From positions 1-8,555 of the forward strand of contig JBCCBN010000132.1 in NCBI GenBank assembly GCA_039034035.1: a stretch of DNA of 8,555 nt, in the 5' to 3' direction. Shown piece by piece: positions 1 through 7,024 of the stretch. The position numbers and the translations under genes are program-made. The DNA is from UBA5336 sp039034035 (GTDB lineage Bacteria; Pseudomonadota; Alphaproteobacteria; Caulobacterales; Hyphomonadaceae). The notes beneath the pieces are model-generated. The model did no database searches. It saw only the letters and a list, made by a program, of their open reading frames with translations, and was not told the DNA's origin. Position 1 is the first letter of the stretch. Every line of letters starts with the position of its first letter.

Positions 1-1696
1 CGGCCCGGGCGCGGAGCACGAACTTGACGACTTCGTTGCGGAAATCCTTGGGATTGGTCACCCCGGCCGGTTTTTCCAGCTTGGAGAGTTCAGCCTCCAG
101 AACGTCCCGGTCGAACATCTGGCCGGTGTCGGGGTCCTTGTAGTCATGGTCCTCGATCCAGGCATCGGCATAGGCGATATATCGGTCGAACAGGTTCTGG
201 CCGTAGTCCGAATAGCTCTCCAGATAGGCCTTCTGGATCTCGAAGCCGATGAACTCGACATAGCGTTTGGTCAGATCACCCTTGATATAGTCGAGATAGG
301 TGTCCTCGGTCTCTTCAGGGAACTGCTCGCGCCGGATCGCCCGGTCGAGCACGTAGAACAGGTGAACCGGGTCGGCGGCCACTTCATCCACGTCATGGTT
401 GAAGGTTTCCGACAGGACCTTGTAGGCAAACCGGGTGGAAATCCCTTCCATGCCCTCATCCGGGCCGGCTTCGTCGCGATACTCCTGCATCGACTTGGCC
501 TTGGGATCAGTGTCCTTCAGGCTCTCGCCGTCATAGACGCGCATTTTCGAGTACTGGCTTGAATTCTCATGCTCCTTGAGCCGGGTCAGCACCGAGAAAC
601 GGGCCATGATCTCGAGGGTTTCCGGCGCGCAAGGCGCTTCGGCCAGGTCTGAATGGGCCAGCAGCTTGCCGTAGATCTCGGCTTCTTCGGTCACCCGCAG
701 GCAATAGGGCACCTTGATGACGGAGATCCGGTCGAGGAAGGCTTCATTGTTCTTGTTGTGCTTGAACTGGCGCCACTCACTTTCGTTCGAGTGGGCGAGG
801 ATGACGCCATTATAGGGCATCGCGCCGATATTCTCGGTGCCGACATAGCTGCCTTCCTGGGTCGCGGTCAGCAGGGGGTGGAGCACCTTGATCGGGGCTT
901 TGAACATCTCGACAAATTCCAGCAAGCCCTGGGTCGTCCGGTTAAGCCCGCCGGAGAAGCTGTAGGCATCCGGGTCATTCTGGGAGAGGTGTTCGAGCTT
1001 GCGGATATCGAGCTTACCGACCAGGGAGCTCACATCCTGATTGTTCTCGTCGCCCGGCTCGGTCTTGGCGATGCCGACCTGGCGGAGGCGGGAAGGGTAG
1101 AGCTTCACAACCGAGAATCTGCGGATGTCGCCGTCGAACTCATCCAGCCGCTTCACCGCCCAGGGCGAGGCCGGTCCGCGCAGAAGCCGTTTGGGGATGT
1201 TGTACTTGTCTTCGAGCACGTCGCCGATCCGGTCGGCATCGAAGAGGCCCAGTGGGCTTTCGAACAGGGGAGAGATTTCATCGCCGGCCTTCAGGACGTA
1301 GATCGGCTCCTGGGTCATCAGCGCCTTCAGCTTCTCTGCGAGGGTCGACTTGCCGCCGCCCACGGGGCCAAGCAAGTAGAGCACCTGCTTGCGCTCTTCG
1401 AGGCCCTGCGCAGCATGGCGGAAGAAGCCGACGATCCGCTCGATCGTTTCTTCCATGCCAAACATTTCCCGGAACGCGGGATAGAGTTTGATGGTGCGGT
1501 TCAGGAACAGGCGGGCGAGCCTCTGGTCCCTGGCGGTGTCGATCAGTTCCGGTTCGCCGATGGCATTGACCATCCGCTCGGCCGCCGTCGCACGCATCGA
1601 CGGGTCCTCGCGACAGCCAAGGAGATAGTCCTGGAGCGACAGCTCCTCGACTTTCGTCCGGCTGTAGTCTTCGGCAAACTTTGTGAACAGATCCAT
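1..1696 (-). CDS. prkA: PrkA/YeaG-family AAA+ serine protein kinase, partial (C-terminus beyond the window)
   Basis: The minus strand is open from an ATG at 1696-1694 to the left edge, giving 565 codons of a family that usually has about 640. Only the C-terminal tail is missing. The protein begins MDLFTKFAEDYSR and carries a Walker A motif GPVGGGKST at residues 110-118, within LYLLGPVGGGKSTLAEKLK. Further family-typical stretches follow: PIYVLKAGDEISP, YNIPKRLLRGPASPW, ANDPDAYSFSGGLNRTTQG-like sequence (here QNDPDAYSFSGGLNRTTQG), EMFKAPIKVLHPLLTATQEG, GVILAHSNESEW and NNEAFLDRISVIKVPYCLR. An AAAGGAAG ribosome site (1703-1710 on the minus strand) supports the start. Known for the family: a cytoplasmic AAA+ protein with a C-terminal kinase-like domain, linked to starvation and stress (YeaG of E. 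coli). The Bacillus protein has also been reported to act as an ATP-dependent protease. The gene often precedes yeaH/DUF444 and spoVR genes; these would lie outside the left edge. It is divergent from leuC. Confidence 0.95.
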   Translation of the reverse strand, partial: MDLFTKFAEDYSRTKVEELSLQDYLLGCREDPSMRATAAERMVNAIGEPELIDTARDQRLARLFLNRTIKLYPAFREMFGMEETIERIVGFFRHAAQGLEERKQVLYLLGPVGGGKSTLAEKLKALMTQEPIYVLKAGDEISPLFESPLGLFDADRIGDVLEDKYNIPKRLLRGPASPWAVKRLDEFDGDIRRFSVVKLYPSRLRQVGIAKTEPGDENNQDVSSLVGKLDIRKLEHLSQNDPDAYSFSGGLNRTTQGLLEFVEMFKAPIKVLHPLLTATQEGSYVGTENIGAMPYNGVILAHSNESEWRQFKHNKNNEAFLDRISVIKVPYCLRVTEEAEIYGKLLAHSDLAEAPCAPETLEIMARFSVLTRLKEHENSSQYSKMRVYDGESLKDTDPKAKSMQEYRDEAGPDEGMEGISTRFAYKVLSETFNHDVDEVAADPVHLFYVLDRAIRREQFPEETEDTYLDYIKGDLTKRYVEFIGFEIQKAYLESYSDYGQNLFDRYIAYADAWIEDHDYKDPDTGQMFDRDVLEAELSKLEKPAGVTNPKDFRNEVVKFVLRARA

Positions 1697-1850
1697 GGCG
1701 AGCTTCCTTTCTGTGCGCCCTTCCGTCCGAAGTGGTGTCCCTCCTTGGCTCCGAACGGCCCCGGTAACTTATCCTTAGGTCAACATGGATTGAAGATTAG
1801 GCGTCTCCAAGGCGCAAGTGACCCTGCGCTGCAGAAAGACACAAAATTTG

Positions 1851-1870
1851 CCGTCACAAGGGCGTGACGG
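1851..1870. repeat. Perfect 7-bp inverted repeat in the divergent promoter region (candidate operator or hairpin)
   Basis: CCGTCAC (1851-1857) and GTGACGG (1864-1870) are exact reverse complements separated by 6 bp (AAGGGC). A further TTTG/CAAA pairing (1847-1850 with 1874-1877) can extend the stem across a 3-base bulge. It lies about 155 bp upstream of prkA and 183 bp upstream of leuC. That position and symmetry fit a dimeric regulator site acting on one or both genes. No T-tract follows on the plus strand, so a rho-independent terminator is less likely. The repeat is seen directly; its role is inferred. Confidence 0.5.
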
Positions 1871-1977
1871 AGGCAAAAGACTGCAGTGGTGACAGCGGTT
1901 TATGCATGTCTGCCACACCGGATCGGATATTCGTCGAATGCGCGTCTTTTTCCCGCAGTGCGAATTCCCGGCGCCGC

Positions 1978-2036
1978 CACCGGTTCCGGTGACCCCACCG
2001 GTTGCCAAGCGAGCGCCGGGCTGGTCATGTCCGGCG
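1978..2036 (+). promoter_or_regulatory. Overlapping potential hairpins in the leuC upstream/leader region
   Basis: CCGGTG at 1986-1991 can pair with CACCGG on either side: at 1978-1983 (2-bp centre, so only CACC/GGTG would form a real RNA stem) or at 1996-2001 (tetraloop ACCC). The two pairings are mutually exclusive. The upstream and downstream arms are part of a 9-bp direct repeat CCACCGGTT (1977-1985 and 1995-2003). A further hairpin joins CGCCGG (2014-2019) to CCGGCG (2031-2036) and ends 16 bases before the leuC ATG, just ahead of its weak GAAGAG ribosome site (2041-2046). Such structures could modulate leuC translation or transcription. In GC-rich DNA some may be chance. Confidence 0.3.
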
Positions 2037-2052
2037 AAATGAAGAGACAGGC

Positions 2053-3450
2053 ATGACTGGCAAGACCCTTTACGACAAGATCTGGGACGCACACCTGGTC
2101 CATCAGGACCCCGCATCCGGTGAAGCGCTCCTTTATATCGACCTGCACCTGATCCATGAGGTGACCACGCCCCAAGCCTTTGCCGGGCTGAAAGCGGCGG
2201 GCCGGGCGGTGCGCCGTCCGGACCTGACCCTTGCGGTGGCCGACCACAACACCCCGACCGAGAACCAGGCCCAGGGCCTTTCCGGCGTCAGCGATGCCGC
2301 CGCCCGGGCCCAGCTCGAAGCACTGACGCGGAACGTGGCCGAACATGGGATCGAATTCTTCCCCATGGGCGATCTGCGCAATGGGATCGTGCACGTCATC
2401 GGACCCGAGCAAGGCCGGACCCAACCGGGCATGACCATTGTTTGCGGCGACAGCCACACCTCGACCCATGGCGCCTTCGGGGCGCTGGCCCATGGCATCG
2501 GCACATCAGAAGTAGAGCATGTGCTGGCGACCCAGACCCTGCGGGCGCGGAAGACGAAGAACATGGCCGTCGACGTTTCGGGTTCCCTGCCGAAGGGGGT
2601 GACTGCCAAGGATCTCGCGCTGCACCTGATCGCGGCCATCGGCACGGCCGGCGGCACGGGCCATGTCATGGAGTATCGCGGCGAGGCCGTCCGGGCCCTG
2701 TCGATGGAAGGGCGGATGACGCTGTGCAATCTCTCCATCGAAGGGGGCGCGCGGGCTGGCCTGATCGCCCCGGACGAGGCCACCTACGCTTACATGCAAG
2801 GCCGACCCTCGGCACCGAAGGCCGGCGCCTGGGAAGTGGCGCAGCGCTATTGGGAAACCCTGTACAGCGACGATGATGCCGGTTGGGACGCGATCATCGA
2901 GGTGGATGCCGCCCAGGTCGAACCCACCGTCACCTGGGGCACCAGCCCCGAACAGGCGATCCCGCTTTCGGCGCCCATCCCGCGCGCGGAAGACTTCACC
3001 GATCCCACCAGGCGAACCGCCGCCGAGCGGGCGCTGCGCTATATGGGGCTGGAGGGCGGAGCCCCGATTGCCGGCACGCCGGTGCAGCGCGTCTTCATCG
3101 GCAGCTGTACCAATTCCCGGATCGAGGATTTGCGGGCGGCCGCCGAGATCGCTTCGGGCGCAAAGGTTGCCGATGGCGTTCGGGCAATGGTGGTGCCAGG
3201 CTCGGGCCTGGTGCGCGCGCAAGCCGAAGAAGAAGGGCTGGACCGCGTGTTCCTGGAGGCCGGCTTCGAGTGGCGCGAACCGGGCTGTTCCATGTGCCTG
3301 GGCATGAACCCCGACATTCTCAGCCCCGGAGAGCGCTGCGCGTCGACGTCTAACCGGAATTTCGAAGGCCGCCAGGGCCGCGGCGGACGGACCCACCTAA
3401 TGAGCCCAACCCTCGCGGCTCGCGCGGCCGTCACCGGCGTGATCGGGTAG
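2053..3450 (+). CDS. leuC: 3-isopropylmalate dehydratase large subunit (LeuC)
   Basis: With LeuD this cytoplasmic 4Fe-4S enzyme converts 2-isopropylmalate to 3-isopropylmalate in leucine synthesis. The 465-residue product matches the usual 466-470. Family signatures are all present: HEVTTPQAF near the N-terminus, CGDSHTSTHGAFGALAHGIG from residue 131, HVMEYRGEAV, NLSIEGGARAGLIAPDE, FIGSCTNSRIEDL and EPGCSMCLGMNPD. The three cluster cysteines are C352, C412 and C415; the spacing of 60 and 3 equals that of C347/C407/C410 in the E. coli protein. The frame is open up to a TTG at 2002, but the ATG at 2053 begins MTGKTLYDKIWDAHLV, where homologues start, so I use it. The ribosome site is weak (GAAGAG, 2041-2046). 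It is the first gene of a six-gene cluster and ends 8 bp before the acetyltransferase. Confidence 0.97.
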   Translation: MTGKTLYDKIWDAHLVHQDPASGEALLYIDLHLIHEVTTPQAFAGLKAAGRAVRRPDLTLAVADHNTPTENQAQGLSGVSDAAARAQLEALTRNVAEHGIEFFPMGDLRNGIVHVIGPEQGRTQPGMTIVCGDSHTSTHGAFGALAHGIGTSEVEHVLATQTLRARKTKNMAVDVSGSLPKGVTAKDLALHLIAAIGTAGGTGHVMEYRGEAVRALSMEGRMTLCNLSIEGGARAGLIAPDEATYAYMQGRPSAPKAGAWEVAQRYWETLYSDDDAGWDAIIEVDAAQVEPTVTWGTSPEQAIPLSAPIPRAEDFTDPTRRTAAERALRYMGLEGGAPIAGTPVQRVFIGSCTNSRIEDLRAAAEIASGAKVADGVRAMVVPGSGLVRAQAEEEGLDRVFLEAGFEWREPGCSMCLGMNPDILSPGERCASTSNRNFEGRQGRGGRTHLMSPTLAARAAVTGVIG

Positions 3451-3458
3451 CCGGCGCC

Positions 3459-4172
3459 ATGGACGATCTCAGCCAGTGGACCCCACGGGAGCGGCCCGGC
3501 CTCGTCGCGCTGGAAGGCCGGCGCGTCCGGCTGGAGCCGCTGGACTGGGCGCCCCATGCTGACGGCCTGTTCGAAGCGGTGGACGGGCCCGGCAATGAAG
3601 GCCTCTGGACCTACATGCCCTTCGGTCCGTTCGGCACACTGGACGCCTTTTCCCAGGCGTTCGAACACCTCCGCCGCAGTCAGGGCTGGGAGACGCTGGT
3701 GATCCGGTCCAGCCTTGATGGGGCGATCCTGGGCACGGCGTCCTATTTACGGATCCGGGAAGCCCATGGGAGCTGCGAAGTTGGCTGCGTCGCTTTCGGC
3801 CAGCGCCTGCAACGCACGGCGGAAGCAACCGAAGCGATGGCCCTTATGGCCGCGCACGCCTTCAACGATCTCGGCTATCGACGCTACGAATGGAAGTGCA
3901 ACAATGCAAATCTCGCCTCGCGCCGGGCCGCCGACAGGTTGGGCTTTGCCTTCGAAGGCGTCTTTCGCAACGACATGGTCGTCAAAGGCGAAAACCGGGA
4001 CACCGCCTGGTACGCGATGATTGACGCCGATTGGCCCGCTATCTCAGCGGCGCTTTCGGCTTGGCTGGACCCTGCGAATTTCGACGAAACCGGCGCGCAA
4101 AGGCGCCCGCTCGGCAACATGCGGGCAGAAGGCTGGACCCCGGTCCCGTTCGGTGAAACCATCGCGCCATGA
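3459..4172 (+). CDS. GNAT-family N-acetyltransferase (RimJ/RimL-like)
   Basis: This 237-residue protein resembles the acetyl-CoA-dependent acetyltransferases related to RimJ/RimL and to yeast YIR042C. It opens with PGLVALEGRRVRLEPLDW (residues 13-30), the typical first strand of this group. The acetyl-CoA region is around residues 109-135 (GCVAFGQRLQRTAEATEAM), and the C-terminal motif is NNANLASRRAADRLGFAFEG (148-167) followed by FRNDMVVKGENRDTAWYAMID. The usual Q/RxxGxG/A loop reads QRLQRTAEA here, so the glycines are replaced, which is common in this subfamily. The substrate cannot be told from sequence; proteins, small amines or drugs are all possible. It starts 8 bp after leuC, and its last bases overlap the next start codon (ATGA at 4169-4172), so it is transcribed and probably translationally coupled with the leu genes. 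Confidence 0.85.
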   Translation: MDDLSQWTPRERPGLVALEGRRVRLEPLDWAPHADGLFEAVDGPGNEGLWTYMPFGPFGTLDAFSQAFEHLRRSQGWETLVIRSSLDGAILGTASYLRIREAHGSCEVGCVAFGQRLQRTAEATEAMALMAAHAFNDLGYRRYEWKCNNANLASRRAADRLGFAFEGVFRNDMVVKGENRDTAWYAMIDADWPAISAALSAWLDPANFDETGAQRRPLGNMRAEGWTPVPFGETIAP

Positions 4173-5035
4173 TTACAGGGCTCGACCATTTCGTTCTCAT
4201 CTGCCCCGATATTGAGGCCGGGGTCGCCGCCTATGAGACGATCATGGGCCGGGCCGCCGATTGGCGCTCGGTGAACGACGACGATGGGACAGAAACAGCG
4301 CTGTTCCGCGTGGGCAATACCGCGCTTGAATTGATGGCGCCAGCGGGTGGCAGACCCGGACGCGATGGGCCCGTTGGCAAGCGCCTGCGCGACATCCTCG
4401 ACAGTACCGGGCCGGGCCTCGCCTCTATCGCCTTCGCCACGGCCGACATCGACCAGACCCACCGCGCTCTGGGCCGGCGGGGGCTCGCGCCGTCCGACAT
4501 CACGGCCGGGTCCAGCGCCGACACCCCGACGGGCCAGGCCATGAATTGGCGCCGCTTCCGCTGTGACGACCAGGCAACCGCCGGGATACGGACTTTCGTC
4601 ATCGCCGACCGTAGCGTGGGCCTGCCAACCCAGGCGCCCGCACCCGGTGACGTCGCCAACCTCGACCATATCGTGATCAACACACCCAACCCCGACCGCG
4701 CCGCCGCCCTCTATGGTGCGCGGCTGGGCCTCCGCCTCGCCCTCGACCGGACGGCGCCCGAATGGAACACCCGGTTCCTGTTCTTTCGTACGGGCGGCCT
4801 GACTTTCGAAGTCGTCTCTCGGCTGGATGATACCACAGCGCCGACAGGCGAGGACACATTCTACGGCCTGACCTGGGCAACCGACGATATCGGCGCCGCC
4901 CATGAGCGGCTGGCGCGGGCAGGCCTCAATGTCTCGGAGGTGCGGACCGGGCGCAAGCCGGGCAGCGAAGTGTTTACGCTTCGGGACGGTCACCTCGGCG
5001 TGCCGACCCTGTTCATCGCTCACGCTGCGCGCTAG
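4169..5035 (+). CDS. VOC-superfamily protein with two glyoxalase-like modules
   Basis: This 288-residue protein has two halves of the vicinal oxygen chelate fold. Module one begins GLDHFVLICPDIEAGVAAYE (residues 4-23) and module two LDHIVINTPNPDRAAALYGARLG (165-187). Each half keeps the first metal-ligand histidine (H7, H167) and a glutamate on the fourth strand (ALELM E54, LTFEVV E214). Two such sites are consistent with a metal-dependent lyase, isomerase or dioxygenase. The histidine often seen in the middle strand is replaced (around S86 in GLASIAFAT and in FYGLTWATDD). It resembles the Glyoxalase_3-like group, whose substrates are mostly unknown. Its start overlaps the acetyltransferase stop by 4 bp, and it ends 9 bp before leuD. 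A role in detoxifying or repairing an alpha-keto or hydroxyacid by-product is only a guess from context. Confidence 0.85.
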   Translation: MITGLDHFVLICPDIEAGVAAYETIMGRAADWRSVNDDDGTETALFRVGNTALELMAPAGGRPGRDGPVGKRLRDILDSTGPGLASIAFATADIDQTHRALGRRGLAPSDITAGSSADTPTGQAMNWRRFRCDDQATAGIRTFVIADRSVGLPTQAPAPGDVANLDHIVINTPNPDRAAALYGARLGLRLALDRTAPEWNTRFLFFRTGGLTFEVVSRLDDTTAPTGEDTFYGLTWATDDIGAAHERLARAGLNVSEVRTGRKPGSEVFTLRDGHLGVPTLFIAHAAR

Positions 5036-5044
5036 AGCGAGGGC

Positions 5045-5677
5045 ATGAAACCGTTCTCGACCCTCCGCGCCACGGCCGCGCCGCTGACCGACCAGGGCAA
5101 GCTGATGGTGAATGTCGACACCGACATGATCATCCCGAAACAGTTCCTGAAGACAACCGAACGGACAGGCCTTTCTGAGGGGTTGTTCCACGAATTGAAA
5201 ACGCTGGCCGATGGCACCCCTGATCCGGATTTCGTGCTGAACAAGCCCGCCTACCGGTCTGCCGAAATCCTGGTCGCCGGTGAGAATTTCGGCTGTGGCT
5301 CGTCCCGCGAACATGCGCCGTGGGCCCTGCTGGACCAGGGGATCGCCTGCGTCATCGCACCGAGCTTTGCCGACATCTTCTTCAACAATTGCTTCAAGAA
5401 CGGCATCCTTCCCATCGCCCTTCCCGCCGAAATCTGCAACGCTCTCGCCGAGCAGGCCGGCGGCGCCAACAGCGTGTTCACGGTGGATCTTGCCACCCAG
5501 ACCATCAGCACGCCCGACGGCACCGAACACACCTTCGAGATCGATGGCGGGCGGAAGGCCAATCTGTTGGCCGGCCTGGACGAAATCGGCCAGAGCCTTT
5601 CAGCAGACGCGGCGATTTCGGACTTTGAAACCAAGCGCCGACTAACCACGCCGTGGCTGGAGGGAGCCCGCTCATGA
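5045..5677 (+). CDS. leuD: 3-isopropylmalate dehydratase small subunit (LeuD)
   Basis: LeuD supplies the substrate-recognising swivel domain of isopropylmalate isomerase and pairs with LeuC. The 210-residue length is normal. Signature blocks are NVDTDMIIPKQFLKT (residues 23-37), AGENFGCGSSREHAPWALL (78-96) and SFADIFFNNCFKNGILPI (107-124), with the conserved SSREH loop at 86-90. The ATG at 5045 gives MKPFSTLRATAAPL, aligned with family N-termini. The nearby GAGGG at 5039-5043 is too close to serve as a normal ribosome site, so translation may depend on coupling from the VOC gene that stops 9 bp upstream. Its stop overlaps the next start (ATGA at 5674-5677). Confidence 0.97.
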   Translation: MKPFSTLRATAAPLTDQGKLMVNVDTDMIIPKQFLKTTERTGLSEGLFHELKTLADGTPDPDFVLNKPAYRSAEILVAGENFGCGSSREHAPWALLDQGIACVIAPSFADIFFNNCFKNGILPIALPAEICNALAEQAGGANSVFTVDLATQTISTPDGTEHTFEIDGGRKANLLAGLDEIGQSLSADAAISDFETKRRLTTPWLEGARS

Positions 5678-5976
5678 TTATTGTTGAAGGGCATGTGCGC
5701 ATGGCCGACCCGGGCGATTTCGAACGGGTCCGGGCCGCTGCAGAAGCCCAGATCGAGGCCAGCCGCGGCGAAGCCGGCTGTATCGACTACACCTATTCCA
5801 TAGACGTGCTCGACCCGTGCATCATGCGAGTATTGGAGCGCTGGGCCAGCTGGGACGCGCTGGACAGTCATTTCACGCAGGCGCACATGGAGCCGTGGCG
5901 GGCCGCGCTGCGGGATGTGGCGTTTGTCGAACGTTCCCTGCGCGCCCATGCCGTCGCCGAAACGCGGGATGTCTGA
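5674..5976 (+). CDS. ABM-domain (antibiotic biosynthesis monooxygenase-like) protein
   Basis: A 100-residue protein of the small dimeric ferredoxin-like-fold ABM group (relatives include YgiN, YcnE and LsrG). The pattern is typical: MIIVEGHVRM, then EAGCIDYTYSIDVLDP (residues 33-48), then MRVLERWASWDALDSHFTQAHM (51-72) with the characteristic ExW...H..H arrangement. Members include quinol or quinone monooxygenases, heme-degrading enzymes and isomerases; the substrate cannot be predicted. The ATG at 5674 is chosen over an upstream in-frame GTG at 5653 because a strong GGAGGGAG ribosome site (5659-5666) sits 7 bases before it and the family N-terminus is short. It overlaps leuD by 4 bp and ends 3 bp before leuB, so it belongs to the leu transcript. 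Confidence 0.87.
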   Translation: MIIVEGHVRMADPGDFERVRAAAEAQIEASRGEAGCIDYTYSIDVLDPCIMRVLERWASWDALDSHFTQAHMEPWRAALRDVAFVERSLRAHAVAETRDV

Positions 5977-5979
5977 CCG

Positions 5980-7023
5980 ATGAGCCAAACCCTGTTGCTC
6001 CTGCCCGGCGATGGCATTGGCCCCGAAGTCGCCGCCGAGGCGGCGCGGGTGGCTAAGGCCCTGGTGCCCGGCCTTGAAATCGAGACCGGGCTTGTGGGCG
6101 GCGCTTCGCTCGATGCCCACGGCGTGCCGCTAACGGGCGACACGCTGTCAGCGGCGAAGGCGGCCGATGCAATTCTGCTAGGCGCAGTGGGCGGACCGAA
6201 ATGGGCCGATGTGGCCCGCGAACACCGACCTGAAGCGGGCCTGCTGGCGCTGCGCACCGGCCTGGATGTGTTCGCCAATTTGCGGCCAGCCTTCTGTTTT
6301 CCCGCCCTTGTGGGCGCATCGTCCCTGAAGCCTGATCTGGTCGAGAGCCTGGACATCATGATCGTCCGGGAGCTGACCAGCGGCGTCTATTTCGGCCAGC
6401 CCCGTGGCATCGAGCCAGGGGTTCGAGGGTTCGACACATCGGTCTACACTGCGGAGGAAATCGAACGCGTCAGCCGGGTCGCGTTCGATGTGGCCCGGGG
6501 GCGGGGCCGCCGGGTCTGCTCGGTCGAGAAGGCCAACGTCATGGAGACGGGCCTGTTCTGGCGCGGGGAAGTGACCAAATTCCACGGCTCACACGGTGAC
6601 GGCGTTACCCTGTCGCATATGTATGCCGATGCCTGCGCCATGGAATTGGTGCGCGCGCCGAAACAGTTCGACGTGATCTTGGCCGGTAATCTGTTCGGCG
6701 ACATCCTGTCCGATGCCGCCGCGATGCTGACCGGTTCCATCGGAATGTTGCCATCAGCGGCGATCGGGGCACCGGGCACGCCGGGCCTGTTCGAGCCGGT
6801 GCATGGGTCTGCCCCCGATATTGCCGGCGAAGGGATCGCCAATCCGTGCGCGGCGATCCTGTCGCTGGAAATGGCGCTGCGCTGGTCGCTGGACGCGCCG
6901 GACGCGGCCGATCGCCTGTTTGGCGCGGTCGGCAAGGCGCTGGAAGATGGCGCACGGACCCGGGACCTGGGCGGATCGCTATCGACCCGGGCGATGACCG
7001 ACGCCGTGCTCGCGTCCATTTAG
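5980..7023 (+). CDS. leuB: 3-isopropylmalate dehydrogenase (LeuB)
   Basis: LeuB oxidises 3-isopropylmalate with NAD+ to a product that decarboxylates to 2-oxoisocaproate, the immediate precursor of leucine. The 347-residue product has LLLPGDGIGPEVAAEA at the start (residues 6-21). Substrate arginines are R92, R102 and R130 (LRTGL, NLRP, VRELTSG). Catalytic Y137 and K184 (VYFG, VEKANV) and the metal-binding aspartates D217, D241 and D245 (YAD, NLFGDILSD) are all present. The NAD region GLFEPVHGSAPDIAGEGIANP follows at 269-289. Small departures from the usual consensus are YADACAM and SDAAAM, the latter normally with glutamate after SD. It starts 3 bp after the ABM gene with only a weak GGGA ribosome site, suggesting coupling. 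It is the last gene of the cluster. Confidence 0.96.
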   Translation: MSQTLLLLPGDGIGPEVAAEAARVAKALVPGLEIETGLVGGASLDAHGVPLTGDTLSAAKAADAILLGAVGGPKWADVAREHRPEAGLLALRTGLDVFANLRPAFCFPALVGASSLKPDLVESLDIMIVRELTSGVYFGQPRGIEPGVRGFDTSVYTAEEIERVSRVAFDVARGRGRRVCSVEKANVMETGLFWRGEVTKFHGSHGDGVTLSHMYADACAMELVRAPKQFDVILAGNLFGDILSDAAAMLTGSIGMLPSAAIGAPGTPGLFEPVHGSAPDIAGEGIANPCAAILSLEMALRWSLDAPDAADRLFGAVGKALEDGARTRDLGGSLSTRAMTDAVLASI

Positions 7024-7024
7024 C

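Larger units (their letters stand above)
1697..2052. other. Divergent prkA-leuC intergenic control region
   Basis: About 356 bp without a convincing gene lie between the divergent starts of prkA (1696) and leuC (2053). Promoters for both genes must lie here unless leuC is read from further upstream. I could not find a good -35/-10 pair with normal spacing on either strand, nor a GGAAC...CGTT general-stress (EcfG) promoter. The region holds an inverted repeat at 1851-1870, five GTGAC motifs (1818, 1864, 1889 and 1989 forward, 1853-1857 reverse) and several overlapping hairpin arms at 1978-2036. Short open frames starting at 1902, 1906 and 1937 contain essentially no leucine codons, so a classical Leu-codon attenuation leader is not supported. 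Confidence 0.75.

Noticed and set aside
1741..1850. Promoter-like TTGACC and TTGCGC boxes for prkA on the minus strand
   Set aside because: No -10 box at a spacing of 16-18 bp accompanies either; a promoter call would be a guess.
653..1867. A 404-codon open frame on the plus strand opposite prkA (and shorter ones at 146-562 and 1252-1491)
   Set aside because: It lies antisense to a clear PrkA protein with intact motifs. Long antisense frames are expected in GC-rich genes, and the translation shows no recognisable domain.
1902..2042. Possible leader peptide ahead of leuC (starts at 1902, 1906 or 1937)
   Set aside because: The frames contain essentially no leucine codons and have no good ribosome site, so they do not look like attenuation peptides.
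2002..2052. N-terminal extension of leuC from the TTG at 2002
   Set aside because: The added 17 residues do not resemble LeuC, and the ATG at 2053 matches the family start and length.
3884..5530. A 548-codon open frame on the minus strand opposite the GNAT, VOC and leuD genes
   Set aside because: It spans three well-supported genes on the other strand and its translation has no family features; it is a codon-bias shadow. The 296-codon frame at 2506-3396 is rejected for the same reason.
5653..5673. GTG start for the ABM gene at 5653
   Set aside because: The ATG at 5674 has a strong ribosome site at 5659-5666, overlaps the leuD stop as ATGA and matches the family N-terminus.
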